DNA of 64,000 nt from Acidobacteriota bacterium (GCA_021818585.1 JAKATU010000044.1:1-64000); one strand, 5' to 3'. Shown: positions 53,785-63,659, numbered from the stretch's first letter. Numbers and translations are program-made. The notes: a model not told the origin generated them from the letters alone.

Positions 53785-54396
53785 TTACTTCGGCCTTGCC
53801 AGATCAAAACGGTCCCGCGTGCGCACATAAGTGGGACCACCCATGCGCCCCACCGCCCGCAACTTATCGGGATCAATCTTGCCATCCTCCAGCAAATCCT
53901 CGCGAATATGAAACAGCACTACCTCGCCCAGCACCAGATTTCCGCCGCCCGGCAGCGGGCTCACTTCCACCACCTGCCGCAACCGGCACTCCATCTGAAA
54001 CGGGCTCTCCGCAACTCTCGCCGGCCGAATCAACTCGCTCGCCACCGGCGTCAGCCCCGCCAGCACAAACTCATCCACCTCCGGACCCACCTCCGCCGAT
54101 GTCGCATTCATCGGCATAACAATCTCTTCCGTAACAATATTTACGACAAATTCGCCCGTCTCCCGGATATTCCGCAGCGTATCCTTGTGCGGCGTCTCGC
54201 CCGCCCTCACCGCCACGCAAAAACACACCACTGGCGGATTCGTGCTGCATGCCGTGAAATAACTGAACGGCGCAAGGTTCCGTACCCCGTGCTTGTCCTC
54301 GGAAGAAACAAACGCGATCGGCCGGGGCACAACGGCACCTATCATCAGCCGGTAAATGTCTTTGTATGAGTGCTCTGCAGGATCATATCGGTGCAT
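53785..54396 (-). CDS. Flavin reductase-like FMN-binding protein
   Basis: 203 residues of the split-barrel flavin reductase family. DIYRLMIGAVVPRPIAFVSSED and NLAPFSYFTACSTNPPVVCFCV bind FMN, and KDTLRNIRETGEFVVNIV is the next conserved block. Members either reduce free flavin for a monooxygenase or act on their own; no oxygenase is near. Related proteins are sometimes called DUF447 or HpaC-like. Confidence 0.88.
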   Translation of the reverse strand: MHRYDPAEHSYKDIYRLMIGAVVPRPIAFVSSEDKHGVRNLAPFSYFTACSTNPPVVCFCVAVRAGETPHKDTLRNIRETGEFVVNIVTEEIVMPMNATSAEVGPEVDEFVLAGLTPVASELIRPARVAESPFQMECRLRQVVEVSPLPGGGNLVLGEVVLFHIREDLLEDGKIDPDKLRAVGRMGGPTYVRTRDRFDLARPK

Positions 54397-54441
54397 CCAA
54401 AAACTCCATAGGTGCGTTGGTAACCCAGCAGATTACAGTAG

Positions 54442-56109
54442 CTAAACGCCCACAGGAAACGGCTTCGCCGAAGACTCGTCCAGGTTCACCCCACCCCGCC
54501 GCCAGCGCTCAAACCGGCCCTGGAAGATCGAAAGCAGACCCGTATACCAGTAACCGATCACGAACAGCAGCAGAAAAGGAACTGTAAACAGGTTCTGGTT
54601 CACAATCGAATACCAGATGCACAACGCAAAGTAGCCGCCAATCAACAGCTCAAACAGCGGCAGAATCCCGAGCCGCTTGCGATACTTCGACGCTTTCGAC
54701 TTTTCGCCCTTCGCCTGCACGCGATACTTAGGCGTCCGCTTGAACGAGGTCTGGATTCCCAGCAGAGCCTCAATAACCGCCTTCGAATTCGTCAGCGTGA
54801 GCCCGATCCCCAGGGACATCAGAAACGGCAGATAAAACAGCGTCTTATGCCAGCGCTTCGGGAAGAGAATCTGCTGCGAAACCAGGTAGAAAGAGCTGAT
54901 CGAGAAGGTCGACGCCGCAAACAGCGGAAAATCAATGAACAGCATCTGGAACCATCCCTGGTAAAACCGGATGATCATCGCCGGCATCAACAAAACCGAA
55001 AGCACAATCATCAGCGGATAGCTGATATTCGCCGTCAGGTGATACCACGACTCCAGCTTCTCCCGCAGCGAAAGCTTCGAGCGCATCAGCCTTGGAATCA
55101 GCTTGATCGAAGTCTGGATCAGCCCCTTGGCCCACCGCGCCTGCTGCGTCTTGAAGGCCGTCATCTCAATCGGCAACTCCGCCGGGCATTCCACATCCTG
55201 CAGGTACTTGAACTTCCATCCCGCCAGCTGCGACCGGTAGCTCAGGTCCGTATCCTCGGTCAACGTGTCATGCTGCCAGCCGCCGCCGTCCCGGATCGCC
55301 TCGCGGCGCCACATCCCGGCCGTCCCATTGAAATTGAAGAACAGCCCGGACCGCGAACGGGCGCCATGCTCCAGCACAAAATGCCCATCGAGCAGAATCG
55401 CTTCCACCTGCGTCAGAAAGCTGTAATCCCGATTCAAATGCGTCCACCGCGTCTGCACCATCCCAATCGCGGGATCCGCAAAGTGGTGCACCACCTTCAT
55501 GATCCAGTCCGGCGGAGGCACAAAATCCGCATCAAAAATCGCGACAAACTGCCCCTTGGCCACCTTCAACCCTTCGTCCAGCGCCCCGGCCTTAAAACCA
55601 TGCCGGTTCGTCCGGTGCAGGTACACAATCGGGTGCCCAAGCTCCTGGTATTTCTTCACCAGCTCCTGCGCCACCTGCTGTGTCTCATCGGTCGAGTCAT
55701 CCAGCAACTGGATCTCCAGCCTGTCCTTCGGATACTCAAGCTGGCAGCAGGATTCAATCAGCCGGTCGATCACAAACTGCTCGTTGTAAATCGGCAGTTG
55801 CACAGTTACAAAGGGCAGTTGCTCAAACCTCTGCTCCGGCTCTTTCGTCGCATTCTTCCGGTGGCGAAAGTATTCCCACACCAGCACATACCGGTGTATG
55901 CCATAAAACGACAGCAGGATCATCACCAGGAAATACGGCATCAGCAGAGACGCATCAAACCAATTCCACTGGTAAAGATTCTGGAACGTACGGTCGGCGT
56001 AATGCGTCTGCCAATAGTGGGATAGGGTGTGCATGTCGATCTGTGCCAGTAAGGCACTCCGGGTGGCGACAAATCCATGTATCAGGGGAAGCATTTTCAT
56101 GACCGGCAT
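54442..56109 (-). CDS. Processive family-2 glycosyltransferase, cellulose-synthase-like
   Basis: About 555 residues. An N-terminal membrane helix is followed by the GT2 domain with VTVQLPIYNEQFVIDRLIES, LLDDSTDETQQVA, the D-x-D of FDADFVPPPDW, the catalytic TEDTDLSYR and the product-binding QQARWAKG, the D,D,D,Q-x-x-R-W set of processive enzymes. Several C-terminal membrane helices form the export channel. The likeness is to CslA-type/mannan or beta-glucan synthases. No PilZ domain or BcsB-like gene follows. Three close ATGs (56109, 56100, 56094) are possible. Confidence 0.88.
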   Translation of the reverse strand: MPVMKMLPLIHGFVATRSALLAQIDMHTLSHYWQTHYADRTFQNLYQWNWFDASLLMPYFLVMILLSFYGIHRYVLVWEYFRHRKNATKEPEQRFEQLPFVTVQLPIYNEQFVIDRLIESCCQLEYPKDRLEIQLLDDSTDETQQVAQELVKKYQELGHPIVYLHRTNRHGFKAGALDEGLKVAKGQFVAIFDADFVPPPDWIMKVVHHFADPAIGMVQTRWTHLNRDYSFLTQVEAILLDGHFVLEHGARSRSGLFFNFNGTAGMWRREAIRDGGGWQHDTLTEDTDLSYRSQLAGWKFKYLQDVECPAELPIEMTAFKTQQARWAKGLIQTSIKLIPRLMRSKLSLREKLESWYHLTANISYPLMIVLSVLLMPAMIIRFYQGWFQMLFIDFPLFAASTFSISSFYLVSQQILFPKRWHKTLFYLPFLMSLGIGLTLTNSKAVIEALLGIQTSFKRTPKYRVQAKGEKSKASKYRKRLGILPLFELLIGGYFALCIWYSIVNQNLFTVPFLLLFVIGYWYTGLLSIFQGRFERWRRGGVNLDESSAKPFPVGV

Positions 56110-56286
56110 GTCTTTGCTATTGTACGGTCTGCGGCCTTCGCCGCGAACCGGGAACGCTTCCGCTTCATACTCATTCTGACGGTTGCGCAGACCATTCCGT
56201 TTGCTTTGGCCCAGACCAGACCCCACCGGAAAACGACAAGCCATCCCACCCTCCGGTACCAAACCTTATCTCCCGAAAGGCCCCGC

Positions 56287-56724
56287 ATGAGCAACTTCAA
56301 AAGATTTCTGGCCGCTGACTTCCTCCCCACAGCCCCACGCTTCGGCCTCACCGCGCTGCGCATCACCACCGGCATAACCCTGTTCCTGCATCACGGCTGG
56401 GAAAAACGTCCCACACAATGGGCCGCTTTCATGGCGCATTTTCCCAGCCTCTTTCACCTGAACCCCGCCGTTACCTTCCTCATCGCCTTCGTTTCCGATT
56501 TCGTCTGCGCCCTCCTGCTCGTCTTCGGCTTCGGAACCCGCTGGGCTGCCGCCTTCTGCTTCTGCAACATATTCGTAGCCTGGGCCTTCGTGCACCATTT
56601 CGCCTTCCTCGGCAGCGGCCCGGCGGCGGATCACGGCGAGCTCATCGTCCTCTATCTCGCGGCCCTGCTCGCCATCTTCCTCGGCGGCCCCGGATTTCTC
56701 AGCATCGACGGCGCACGTAAATAA
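56287..56724 (+). CDS. DoxX-family membrane protein
   Basis: 145 residues with four membrane helices. APRFGLTALRITTGITLFLHHGWEK is the DoxX opening, and FVSDFVCALLLVFGFGTRWAAAF the second conserved part. The family includes subunits of quinone-linked oxidoreductases and redox-stress proteins; the precise role here is unknown. GAAAGG is seven bases before the ATG. Confidence 0.85.
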   Translation: MSNFKRFLAADFLPTAPRFGLTALRITTGITLFLHHGWEKRPTQWAAFMAHFPSLFHLNPAVTFLIAFVSDFVCALLLVFGFGTRWAAAFCFCNIFVAWAFVHHFAFLGSGPAADHGELIVLYLAALLAIFLGGPGFLSIDGARK

Positions 56725-56740
56725 CAGCGCAAACATGCAA

Positions 56741-56767
56741 AAGCGGCGGCCCATCGGACCGCCGCTT
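56741..56767 (-). terminator. Terminator hairpin between doxX-like gene and mqnC
   Basis: AAGCGGCGG and CCGCCGCTT form a 9-base stem, extended by two inner pairs. In the minus direction a short TTTTG follows, so it fits mqnC best, but it could serve both genes. Confidence 0.65.
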
Positions 56768-56788
56768 GTTCAACCTCCAACCTGCCGT

Positions 56789-57835
56789 TTAATTCAAAAA
56801 CATCGTCCGGTAAAGCGTGTCCCGCTGCACCGGCTTAAAGCCCGCGTCCCGAATCACGCGCCGCAGCTCTTCCTCGGTCGTGCAATTTGACGTGCCCGCG
56901 GCCTTCACCACGTTCTCCTCCAGCATCACCGAACCAACATCGTTGCCGCCAAAGCGAAGCCCCATCTGCAGCACCTTCAGCCCCTGCGTCACCCAGCTCG
57001 ACTGCACATTCTCAATGTTGTCCAGGTAAAGCCGTGAAATCGCCAGCACCTTCAGATATTCCACCGCCGTGGCTTCATCCCAACCGCGGCCGCCCAGCGC
57101 CGTGTTCTGCGGCTGAAAGCTCCACGGAATAAACGCCGTAAAACCGCCCGTCTCTTCCTGCAGTTGCCGCACTCGTTCAAAGTGGTTCACGCGATGCTCA
57201 AATGTCTCGCCCACCCCAAACATCATGGTGGCCGTGGTGCGCATGCCAAGCTGGTGCGCCGTCCGGTGCACGTGAATCCAGTCGTCTGACCCGCACTTGA
57301 GCCGCGCAATCCGACGCCGCACCTCATCATCCAGAATCTCCGCGCCCCCGCCCGGAATCGAATCTAGGCCCGCGTCCCTGAGCCGCGCAATCGTATCGCG
57401 CACGCTCAGCTCGCTGTACTCGGCAATCGCCAGAATCTCCGACGCTGAAAAGCAATGCAGCCATATCTGCGGAAACCGCTGCTTGATCCCCGTCAGCAAG
57501 CGCTCAAACCATTCAATCTTCAGGTCCGGATGCAACCCGCCCTGCATCAGCACGCCCGTGCCCCCCATCTCCACCGTCTCCGCAACCTTCGCATAGATGG
57601 TCTCAAAGTCCAGGATGTATCCCTCGCTCGCCATCTTGCCCTTCAGCGGCCGGTAAAACGCGCAAAAGGTGCAATACTCCGTGCAGTAGTTCGTGTAGTT
57701 GATGTTGCGGTCGATGATGTAGCTGACCACGCCCTCAGGATGCAGCTTCCGCCGCACCGCATCGGCTTCCATTCCCAGACCGATCAAATCATCCGAAGCA
57801 AAATAGTCCAGAGCCTGCTGATACGTAATGCCCAT
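56789..57835 (-). CDS. mqnC: Cyclic dehypoxanthinyl futalosine synthase (radical SAM)
   Basis: About 348 residues. MqnC closes the ring of dehypoxanthine futalosine in the futalosine route to menaquinone. The radical SAM cluster motif is CTEYCTFCAFYRP (CxxxCxxC). LMQGGLHPDLKIEWFERLL, GLDSIPGGGAEILDDEVRRRI and TTATMMFGVGETFEHRVNH follow in family order. The start at 57835 (MGITYQQALDYF) gives the usual length; the longer frame to 57922 covers the promoter shared with the DUF481 gene. Other mqn genes are not in the window. Confidence 0.95.
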   Translation of the reverse strand: MGITYQQALDYFASDDLIGLGMEADAVRRKLHPEGVVSYIIDRNINYTNYCTEYCTFCAFYRPLKGKMASEGYILDFETIYAKVAETVEMGGTGVLMQGGLHPDLKIEWFERLLTGIKQRFPQIWLHCFSASEILAIAEYSELSVRDTIARLRDAGLDSIPGGGAEILDDEVRRRIARLKCGSDDWIHVHRTAHQLGMRTTATMMFGVGETFEHRVNHFERVRQLQEETGGFTAFIPWSFQPQNTALGGRGWDEATAVEYLKVLAISRLYLDNIENVQSSWVTQGLKVLQMGLRFGGNDVGSVMLEENVVKAAGTSNCTTEEELRRVIRDAGFKPVQRDTLYRTMFLN

Positions 57836-57983
57836 ACTCCTATTGTAAGGAAATCCAGCCCGAAACTGCGCCCGCACGGCATCTCCGTTTTCAGAAAAAT
57901 TGCATCGAATCTCATAAAACACTGCGCCACCGAAACATGAATCATGCGCAAAACAGAAAATCCACCTTTCCCGGAGAACCCAC

Positions 57984-59186
57984 TTGAAGCTCTTGTCTCG
58001 CTCTTCTCTGGCTCGTTTTGGCCTATTTTTCGCCTTTGTCCTGACCCTCGGCGCCGCCGCTCACGCCGCACCCCAAAAACAGCCAAAAGCTCCGGATGTC
58101 ATCGTCCTTTCCAACGGAGACACCCTTCACGGAATCTTCCTTCGCTCCGTCAACGGCACTGTCCTCTTCCAGAGCGGCCCGCTCGGCGAGCTCCACATCC
58201 AATGGAGCAGCATCAAGGAGCTCCGCACCGCCCAGCCCTTTGCCGTGCTCAAGAACTCCGCCACCTCCAGCCAGATTCAATCCGGCCATCTCCCCACCGG
58301 GCGCCTCACCCTGGCCAGCCAGATACTCACCGTCCATCCCTCCGCGAACGCCACCATCGCCCGGATTCCCCTCAAAGATGTCCGCATCGTCACCAGCCTC
58401 GCCACCCTCCAGAAGCAGCTCGGCCATCAGCAGGGCTTCTTCCAGGGCTGGAACGGTTCAGCCACCGCCGGAGCCTCCCTCGTCACGGCAACCGAAAAGC
58501 AGTACACCGTCACCGCCGGCGTCAGCCTCGAGCGGGTTGCTCCCACCGTAAGCTGGCTCCGTCGCCGCAATAACACCCAGTTCAATTTCACCGCCTCCTA
58601 CGGCAAAATCACCCAGCCGGCCTACTACAATGCCACCGGCACGCTGGTACCCTCCATCGTCACCAAAACGGCCATCTACCACTTCGACGGCGAGCGTGAC
58701 GAATACTTCTCACCGCGATTCTTCACCCTCGCCCAGACCGCCTTCGATCACAACTTCAGCCAAAACCTTCAGCTCCAGCAAATCTACGGAGGCGGAATCG
58801 GCTGGACAGCCATCAAAACTCATCGCCAGGAAGTCGACCTAAAAGCAACCGTCCAATACGAAAAGCAACACTTCATCTCCACCGCGGGCGGCGCCAATCC
58901 TGACGAGAACCTCATCGGCTCCACTTTCTCCGCCAACTACGCGCTCCACCTCAAGCCGTTTACCTTCCAGCAGGCCCTCAGCTACGTCACCGCCTACAAC
59001 AACACCAAGGCCTACTCCGCCAATGAAACCAACAGTCTCGTCTTTCCCACATGGAAAAATCTGGCCTTCTCCGTCGGCACCAACGACAGCTACCTCAACT
59101 TCATTCCTATTTCTTATCCACCCACCAAACATAATTCCTTCCAATTCATCATGGGACTCACCTACTCTTTCCACTCCGCATACTGA
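57984..59186 (+). CDS. DUF481 outer-membrane protein, copy 1
   Basis: 400 residues with a signal peptide (FGLFFAFVLTLGAAAHAA). A small N-terminal domain (VIVLSNGDTLHGIFLRSVNGTVLFQS...LHIQWSSIKELRT) precedes the DUF481 beta-barrel (GWNGSATAGASLVTATEKQYTVTAGVSL...FDHNFSQNLQLQQIYGGGIGWTAIK), which ends in a short aromatic tail (FHSAY). The start is TTG with GGAG seven bases upstream. It is paralogous to the next gene, with about half of the residues shared by eye. Confidence 0.87.
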   Translation: MKLLSRSSLARFGLFFAFVLTLGAAAHAAPQKQPKAPDVIVLSNGDTLHGIFLRSVNGTVLFQSGPLGELHIQWSSIKELRTAQPFAVLKNSATSSQIQSGHLPTGRLTLASQILTVHPSANATIARIPLKDVRIVTSLATLQKQLGHQQGFFQGWNGSATAGASLVTATEKQYTVTAGVSLERVAPTVSWLRRRNNTQFNFTASYGKITQPAYYNATGTLVPSIVTKTAIYHFDGERDEYFSPRFFTLAQTAFDHNFSQNLQLQQIYGGGIGWTAIKTHRQEVDLKATVQYEKQHFISTAGGANPDENLIGSTFSANYALHLKPFTFQQALSYVTAYNNTKAYSANETNSLVFPTWKNLAFSVGTNDSYLNFIPISYPPTKHNSFQFIMGLTYSFHSAY

Positions 59187-59310
59187 CCCGATACCCAAAA
59201 ACATCCGGGCGGATAACCCCATACAATCAGGTATAGGCGCGGATGCCTTCCGGTTTCGCGCACCACGAATCCATTAGCATCAAACTATCCCGCTGTTGCG
59301 TCCTGAAGAC

Positions 59311-60573
59311 ATGAAGTTTTTACGGCCACGATTCCTCGGCACATCCCTCGCCGCCGTTGCATGCATTTGCATCTGCTGCTACGCTTCCGCTCAGTCACAG
59401 GCGCACAAACCTGCGCGCCCACCCTACAAGCCGGTCGCTGCAATAAAAAGCGCGAAGCAGAACTTCGACGTTCTCGTCTTCACCAACGGAGACAGCCTCA
59501 AGGGCAAATTCCTCCACGCCGTCGCAGGCAAGCTCGTCTTCCACAGCAACATGCTCGGCAACATCAGCGTGCCCTGGAGCAAGGTCAAGGAGCTCCGCAC
59601 CGCCTCCCGACTCGCCGTACTGCCCGGCAGCGTCACCGTACGCCACGGCAAGGTCCGCGGCAATGTTCCAATCGGGACGCTGACGCTCGCAAACAGCACC
59701 ATCACCGTCCACCAGGTCAGCCCCGCGCCGTCTGTGAACATCCCCGTCAAGCACGCCCGCTTTGTTCTCGACGAACATACCCTCGAAAAAGAGCTCCGCA
59801 ACCACCCCAACGTCTTCCAGGCATGGAACGGCTCCATCACCGGAGGAGCCAACATCGTTCAGGCCACCCAAAAGGAATACACCTTCTCCGGCGGCATCGC
59901 CCTGCAGCGCGTCTCCCCCACCGTAAGCTGGCTCAATACCCGCGTCCGCACCACCTTCGACCTCAGCGGCTCCTACGGAAAAATCACCCAGCCCGGCTAC
60001 TCCAAAACCTCAGGCACTCCACCCGTCACCACCTACGTGCCCTCCACGGAAACCAAAAGCGCCATCTATCACGCTGACGCCGAGCAGGACAACTACTTCT
60101 CCTCCCGCTTTTACGGTCTCGTCCAGGGCTCGCTCGACCACAACTTCGCGCAGAATCTCGCCCTCCAGCAGTCCTACGGCGGAGGCATCGGCTGGACCGC
60201 CATCAAGCTCCCCACCCAGGAATTCGACCTCAAAATCGCCCTGCAATACCAGGGGCAGCGCTTCATCAAGGCTTCTCCCGGCCAAAACCGTACCCTCGCC
60301 GGCTCCAATCTCGCGCTCGTCTACCAACTTAGGCTGCCGCACAACATGCATTTTCTCCAGAACGCTGCCTACAACCCATCCTTCAACACTCCGCACGCGT
60401 ACTCTGAAAATGAAACCAACACGGTGACAATTCCCTTCTTCAAGAACCTCAGCTTCTCCATGGGAACCATCGACAGCTACCTCAACGCGCCGCCCTCATC
60501 CCTGCCGCCCACCAAGCGCAACTCCTTCCAGCTCACCACCGGCGTCAGCTACACCATCCGGTCAAAATACTGA
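59311..60573 (+). CDS. DUF481 outer-membrane protein, copy 2
   Basis: About 420 residues, signal peptide LAAVACICICCYASAQ. Same plan as the preceding gene: LVFTNGDSLKGKFLHAVAGKLVFHS...VPWSKVKELRTA, then AWNGSITGGANIVQATQKEYTFSGGIAL and LDHNFAQNLALQQSYGGGIGWTAIK, ending TIRSKY. ATG 59311 begins the signal peptide; TTG 59296 is in frame. The pair arose by tandem duplication and has diverged. DUF481 barrels are outer-membrane proteins of mostly unknown role, some induced by salt. Confidence 0.87.
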   Translation: MKFLRPRFLGTSLAAVACICICCYASAQSQAHKPARPPYKPVAAIKSAKQNFDVLVFTNGDSLKGKFLHAVAGKLVFHSNMLGNISVPWSKVKELRTASRLAVLPGSVTVRHGKVRGNVPIGTLTLANSTITVHQVSPAPSVNIPVKHARFVLDEHTLEKELRNHPNVFQAWNGSITGGANIVQATQKEYTFSGGIALQRVSPTVSWLNTRVRTTFDLSGSYGKITQPGYSKTSGTPPVTTYVPSTETKSAIYHADAEQDNYFSSRFYGLVQGSLDHNFAQNLALQQSYGGGIGWTAIKLPTQEFDLKIALQYQGQRFIKASPGQNRTLAGSNLALVYQLRLPHNMHFLQNAAYNPSFNTPHAYSENETNTVTIPFFKNLSFSMGTIDSYLNAPPSSLPPTKRNSFQLTTGVSYTIRSKY

Positions 60574-60610
60574 CCATCCCATCCGCGCATACCGCGACCA
60601 CAGAAACACG

Positions 60611-60643
60611 AAAGCCCCGCAGCGCAACCACATGCGGGGCTTT
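60611..60643. terminator. Bidirectional terminator
   Basis: AAAGCCCCGCA and TGCGGGGCTTT form a perfect 11-base stem with an 11-base loop, with T runs at the stem end in both directions, between the second DUF481 gene and the cytochrome gene. Confidence 0.8.
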
Positions 60644-60660
60644 GCTTCCTGCCCGACTCG

Positions 60661-61275
60661 CTACTTCTTTTTGTTCGATCCAGCCGGTGCAACGGGTGCC
60701 GGCAACGGCGGCACATTCGGCGTCGCCTGCGTCGCCTTTGACGTATTCTCTATCGGCTGCTTCACAATCGCCAGCGCCTGCGCCGGCAGCGCCTCGTCCG
60801 CGTGCTTCAGCAGCAGCGTCACCTGCCACATCTGCGTCGTGCTCAGCACATGGTCAAACGACGGCATACCCGTCAGCCGAATCCCGTTCGCAACCTTCCA
60901 GTAAGTCACTCCTGGAGGGTCGTCGCTCACTCCCACTACCTTCTTGTTCCACGGGTGCGGCCACCACAACTGCGGCGCCGGCGGATACATATGAGCCGCA
61001 TAATCCGTCGGATGCCCGTAAACCCCATGGCACTCCGCGCACTGGTCGTGGTAAATCTGCGCGCCCGCAATCAAATTCGCAGGAGTCGCTTCAATCGGCA
61101 CTGTGTGCGGCATGTCGCGGTGAATGCGCGCATTCAGCGGTATGTGCACAATCTGCTTCTCATAAGGAAACGGCGTATCGGCCACCGCCACCGGCGGATT
61201 GCCAAAACTGATATAAAGAAACCCGGCAATGGGAACAAGAAGCAGTCCCACAACAATACCCAACAGGAATTTCAT
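60661..61275 (-). CDS. Membrane-anchored cytochrome c
   Basis: About 204 residues with an N-terminal membrane anchor or signal (LGIVVGLLLVPIAGFLYISF). One heme c site, CAECHG, lies near residue 85, and the axial Met is probably in RLTGMPSFDHVL. The tail is Pro/Ala/Lys-rich. This plan matches class I cytochrome c domain proteins of respiratory chains. GGAG five bases before ATG 61275 fixes the start. Its redox partner is unknown. Confidence 0.87.
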   Translation of the reverse strand: MKFLLGIVVGLLLVPIAGFLYISFGNPPVAVADTPFPYEKQIVHIPLNARIHRDMPHTVPIEATPANLIAGAQIYHDQCAECHGVYGHPTDYAAHMYPPAPQLWWPHPWNKKVVGVSDDPPGVTYWKVANGIRLTGMPSFDHVLSTTQMWQVTLLLKHADEALPAQALAIVKQPIENTSKATQATPNVPPLPAPVAPAGSNKKK

Positions 61276-61424
61276 GCGCACTCCTCGCAAACCATCGACC
61301 TTCAAATCTTAATGGGGAAATGCTTCCAGATGGTCAATAGACGCAAAATTCAGCGTTCGGGTTCAGTCGCAAAGGCTATGCGTCCGCAGTATGACGAAAT
61401 CTTCATGCGAACCAGTCCGTCGCT

Positions 61425-62408
61425 TCAGCGCCCCACAGCTCCCACTTCCCGGAAAAGTCGCCGCGCTATCGGGACTCGAAACGCCCTGCCGCCAAGCGAT
61501 CCGAAAAACACCAGCCAGCTCAACCATGGACCGTAAGCAAACCTACCTCGGTCAAACTCCCTCATCGCCGCGCGCAGATAAGCGCCATCCCGCTTCAGTA
61601 GCAAACGCTTCACGCCGCGATCCTTATGCTGCGCTACATAATTGATCGTAATCAGCAAACGCAAAAGCCGAGCAGAAGCGCCGGCCGCCACAGCATGCGG
61701 ATAAACCGCCTCCAGCACCTCGCGCATCTGCGGCAACAACTCGCCCTTGAAGTTCAGAAAGTTCGAAGCCTGCCCGCTATGAGATCGAACCACGGTAGTC
61801 TTCGTCTTCGTCAACGCCCACGGCGCCTTGCGACCCAACCGGCTCCAGAACTCGAAGTCGCCTGCATACGGAAGATCCGCACGAAACCAGCCTGCCTCCC
61901 GCACCGCAGCCGTTCGCACTGAAACATTCGACAAGTTCCCCGGTATGCATCCAAATACCGCAAAGTAAACATCGGACATCTCCGGCGAAATACGCTCCGG
62001 CAATACCTCACGCTCAAAGGCCGATAACGGAGAATTCGCATTCGCCAGGTCGTGATTGCAACGCAGAAACGCAACATCCTCCGGCAGCTTTTCCCACTCT
62101 GCAACCAGACGCCCCAGCGCCCCACGGTCTAAAAAGTAATCGTCCTGGCAAAGAAACTGCGTAATCCCGCAACTCGCCAGCCGAAAAAGAAAATTCAAAT
62201 TCCCAAATATGCCAAGATTCTTCTCCTGCAGATGCACCTTCACGCGCGCATCATCCAGCGTCGCCAGGTACTCACGAGTACCGTCTCGCGACACATCGTC
62301 GCTGATGATCAGTTCCCACTCTTCGTAGTCCTGCTGCAGTACCGACTCCACCGCCTGCTGCAGGTACTCCATGCCGTTGTAGGTCGGCATCACAATCGAA
62401 ATACGCAT
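61425..62408 (-). CDS. Family-2 glycosyltransferase
   Basis: About 327 residues. RISIVMPTYNGMEYLQQAVESVLQQDYEEWELIISDDVSRDGT is the nucleotide-sugar binding start of GT-A/GT2 enzymes, and QFLCQDDYFLDRGAL holds the metal-binding DD. DLPYAGDFEFWSRLG supplies the likely catalytic acid. No membrane helices, so it probably transfers single sugars to a glycan at the membrane. ATG 62408 follows GGAG by five bases and is preferred over the open frame to 62489. Confidence 0.88.
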   Translation of the reverse strand: MRISIVMPTYNGMEYLQQAVESVLQQDYEEWELIISDDVSRDGTREYLATLDDARVKVHLQEKNLGIFGNLNFLFRLASCGITQFLCQDDYFLDRGALGRLVAEWEKLPEDVAFLRCNHDLANANSPLSAFEREVLPERISPEMSDVYFAVFGCIPGNLSNVSVRTAAVREAGWFRADLPYAGDFEFWSRLGRKAPWALTKTKTTVVRSHSGQASNFLNFKGELLPQMREVLEAVYPHAVAAGASARLLRLLITINYVAQHKDRGVKRLLLKRDGAYLRAAMREFDRGRFAYGPWLSWLVFFGSLGGRAFRVPIARRLFREVGAVGR

Positions 62409-62546
62409 CTGATCTCCGAAATGAATCTCCCGGCGGCAGCCAGGCAGCGCTCGCGGCAAATACCAGGCACTGATCTCGAAACGACTCAACCTCGCACAAC
62501 TACGAAAGTCGCGCTCAAGACCGTTCCAGCCATTATAGGAGGGGTT

Positions 62547-63659
62547 TTACGAGATCCAACCGCCGCCCACCACTTCATCTCCGTCATAGAAAACGGCAGA
62601 CTGTCCCGGCGTCACGGCGCGCTGCGGCACATCGAACTCAATCTCCACCTCATCCGCACCCGCCGCGCGAATCACCGCCGCCGCCGGCTCATGTCGATGC
62701 CGAATCTTCACCTCGGCACGAATCTCGCCGGTCAGCTCCGGTATCGCAATCCAGTTCAAATCCCGCGCGCGAAACTTCCGCGTCGCCAGTTCATCGCCGC
62801 CGCCTACCACTACACGGTGCGCCGCCGAATCAATCCGCAGCACATACAGCGGATTCGTCGAGTTCACGCCCAGCCCCTTGCGCTGCCCCACCGTAAAGTT
62901 GTGGATGCCCGCATGCCGTCCCATTACTTCGCCGTTCGCCGTCACCATCTCGCCGGAGGTGTCCGGCATCGCCTCACCCTGTTCGTCGAGATACGCGTCA
63001 ATAAACTGCTTGTAATCTCCGCCCGGAATAAAACAAATCTCCTGCGAATCCGGCTTCGTTGCCAGCGCCAGGCTGTGCTGCGCGGCAAGCTCCCGCACCT
63101 CGGGCTTCGTATAACCGCCCAGTGGAAACAGAGTCCGCGAAAGCTGCTCCTGCGTGAGCCCGAACAAAAAATATGTCTGGTCCTTCGAGCGGTCCGCAGG
63201 CCGCTTCAAAATCCAGCGCCCACGCTCCGGGTCATACTCATTCCGCGCATAGTGCCCCGTCGCAATCCGGTCGGCCCCAAACTGCCGCGCACGCAGCAAA
63301 AGCTGGTCAAACTTCAAATGATTGTTGCACAGCGAGCAGGGAATCGGCGTCCGCCCAGCCAGATACTCGGAAACAAACGGACGCACCACGTCAGCCTCAA
63401 ACCGCTCCTGCTCGTTCACCAGGTAGTACGGAATTCCGATCGCCTCGGCCACTCGACGCGCGTCATACACGTCGTCAATCGAGCAGCAACGCCCCTGCAC
63501 CTGCTCCGGCATGCCCTCGTGGCCCGCCAGCCGGCGCTGGTTCCATAGCTGCAACGTCAGGCCAATCAACTCGTAGCCCTCGCCCCGCAACATGGCCGCC
63601 ACCGTCGAGGAATCCACCCCGCCAGACATGGCAACCGCAACAATGTTGTTGAAAGTCAC
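62547..63659 (-). CDS. mnmA: tRNA 2-thiouridine(34) synthase
   Basis: 370 residues. MnmA thiolates U34 of tRNA-Lys, -Glu and -Gln. The ATP pyrophosphatase P-loop is VAMSGGVDSSTVAAML, the first catalytic Cys is in PIPCSLCNNHLKF and the second in SQEICFIPGGDY; DQTYFLFGLTQEQL and NFTVGQRKGLGV are further family blocks. The start is GTG with AAGAGA upstream. It sits behind a cysteine desulfurase, the usual sulfur donor. Confidence 0.95.
   Translation of the reverse strand: MTFNNIVAVAMSGGVDSSTVAAMLRGEGYELIGLTLQLWNQRRLAGHEGMPEQVQGRCCSIDDVYDARRVAEAIGIPYYLVNEQERFEADVVRPFVSEYLAGRTPIPCSLCNNHLKFDQLLLRARQFGADRIATGHYARNEYDPERGRWILKRPADRSKDQTYFLFGLTQEQLSRTLFPLGGYTKPEVRELAAQHSLALATKPDSQEICFIPGGDYKQFIDAYLDEQGEAMPDTSGEMVTANGEVMGRHAGIHNFTVGQRKGLGVNSTNPLYVLRIDSAAHRVVVGGGDELATRKFRARDLNWIAIPELTGEIRAEVKIRHRHEPAAAVIRAAGADEVEIEFDVPQRAVTPGQSAVFYDGDEVVGGGWIS

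Noticed and set aside
62232-63548. Plus-strand frame of 438 codons
   Set aside because: It is antisense to mnmA and the adjacent glycosyltransferase and has no domain signature.
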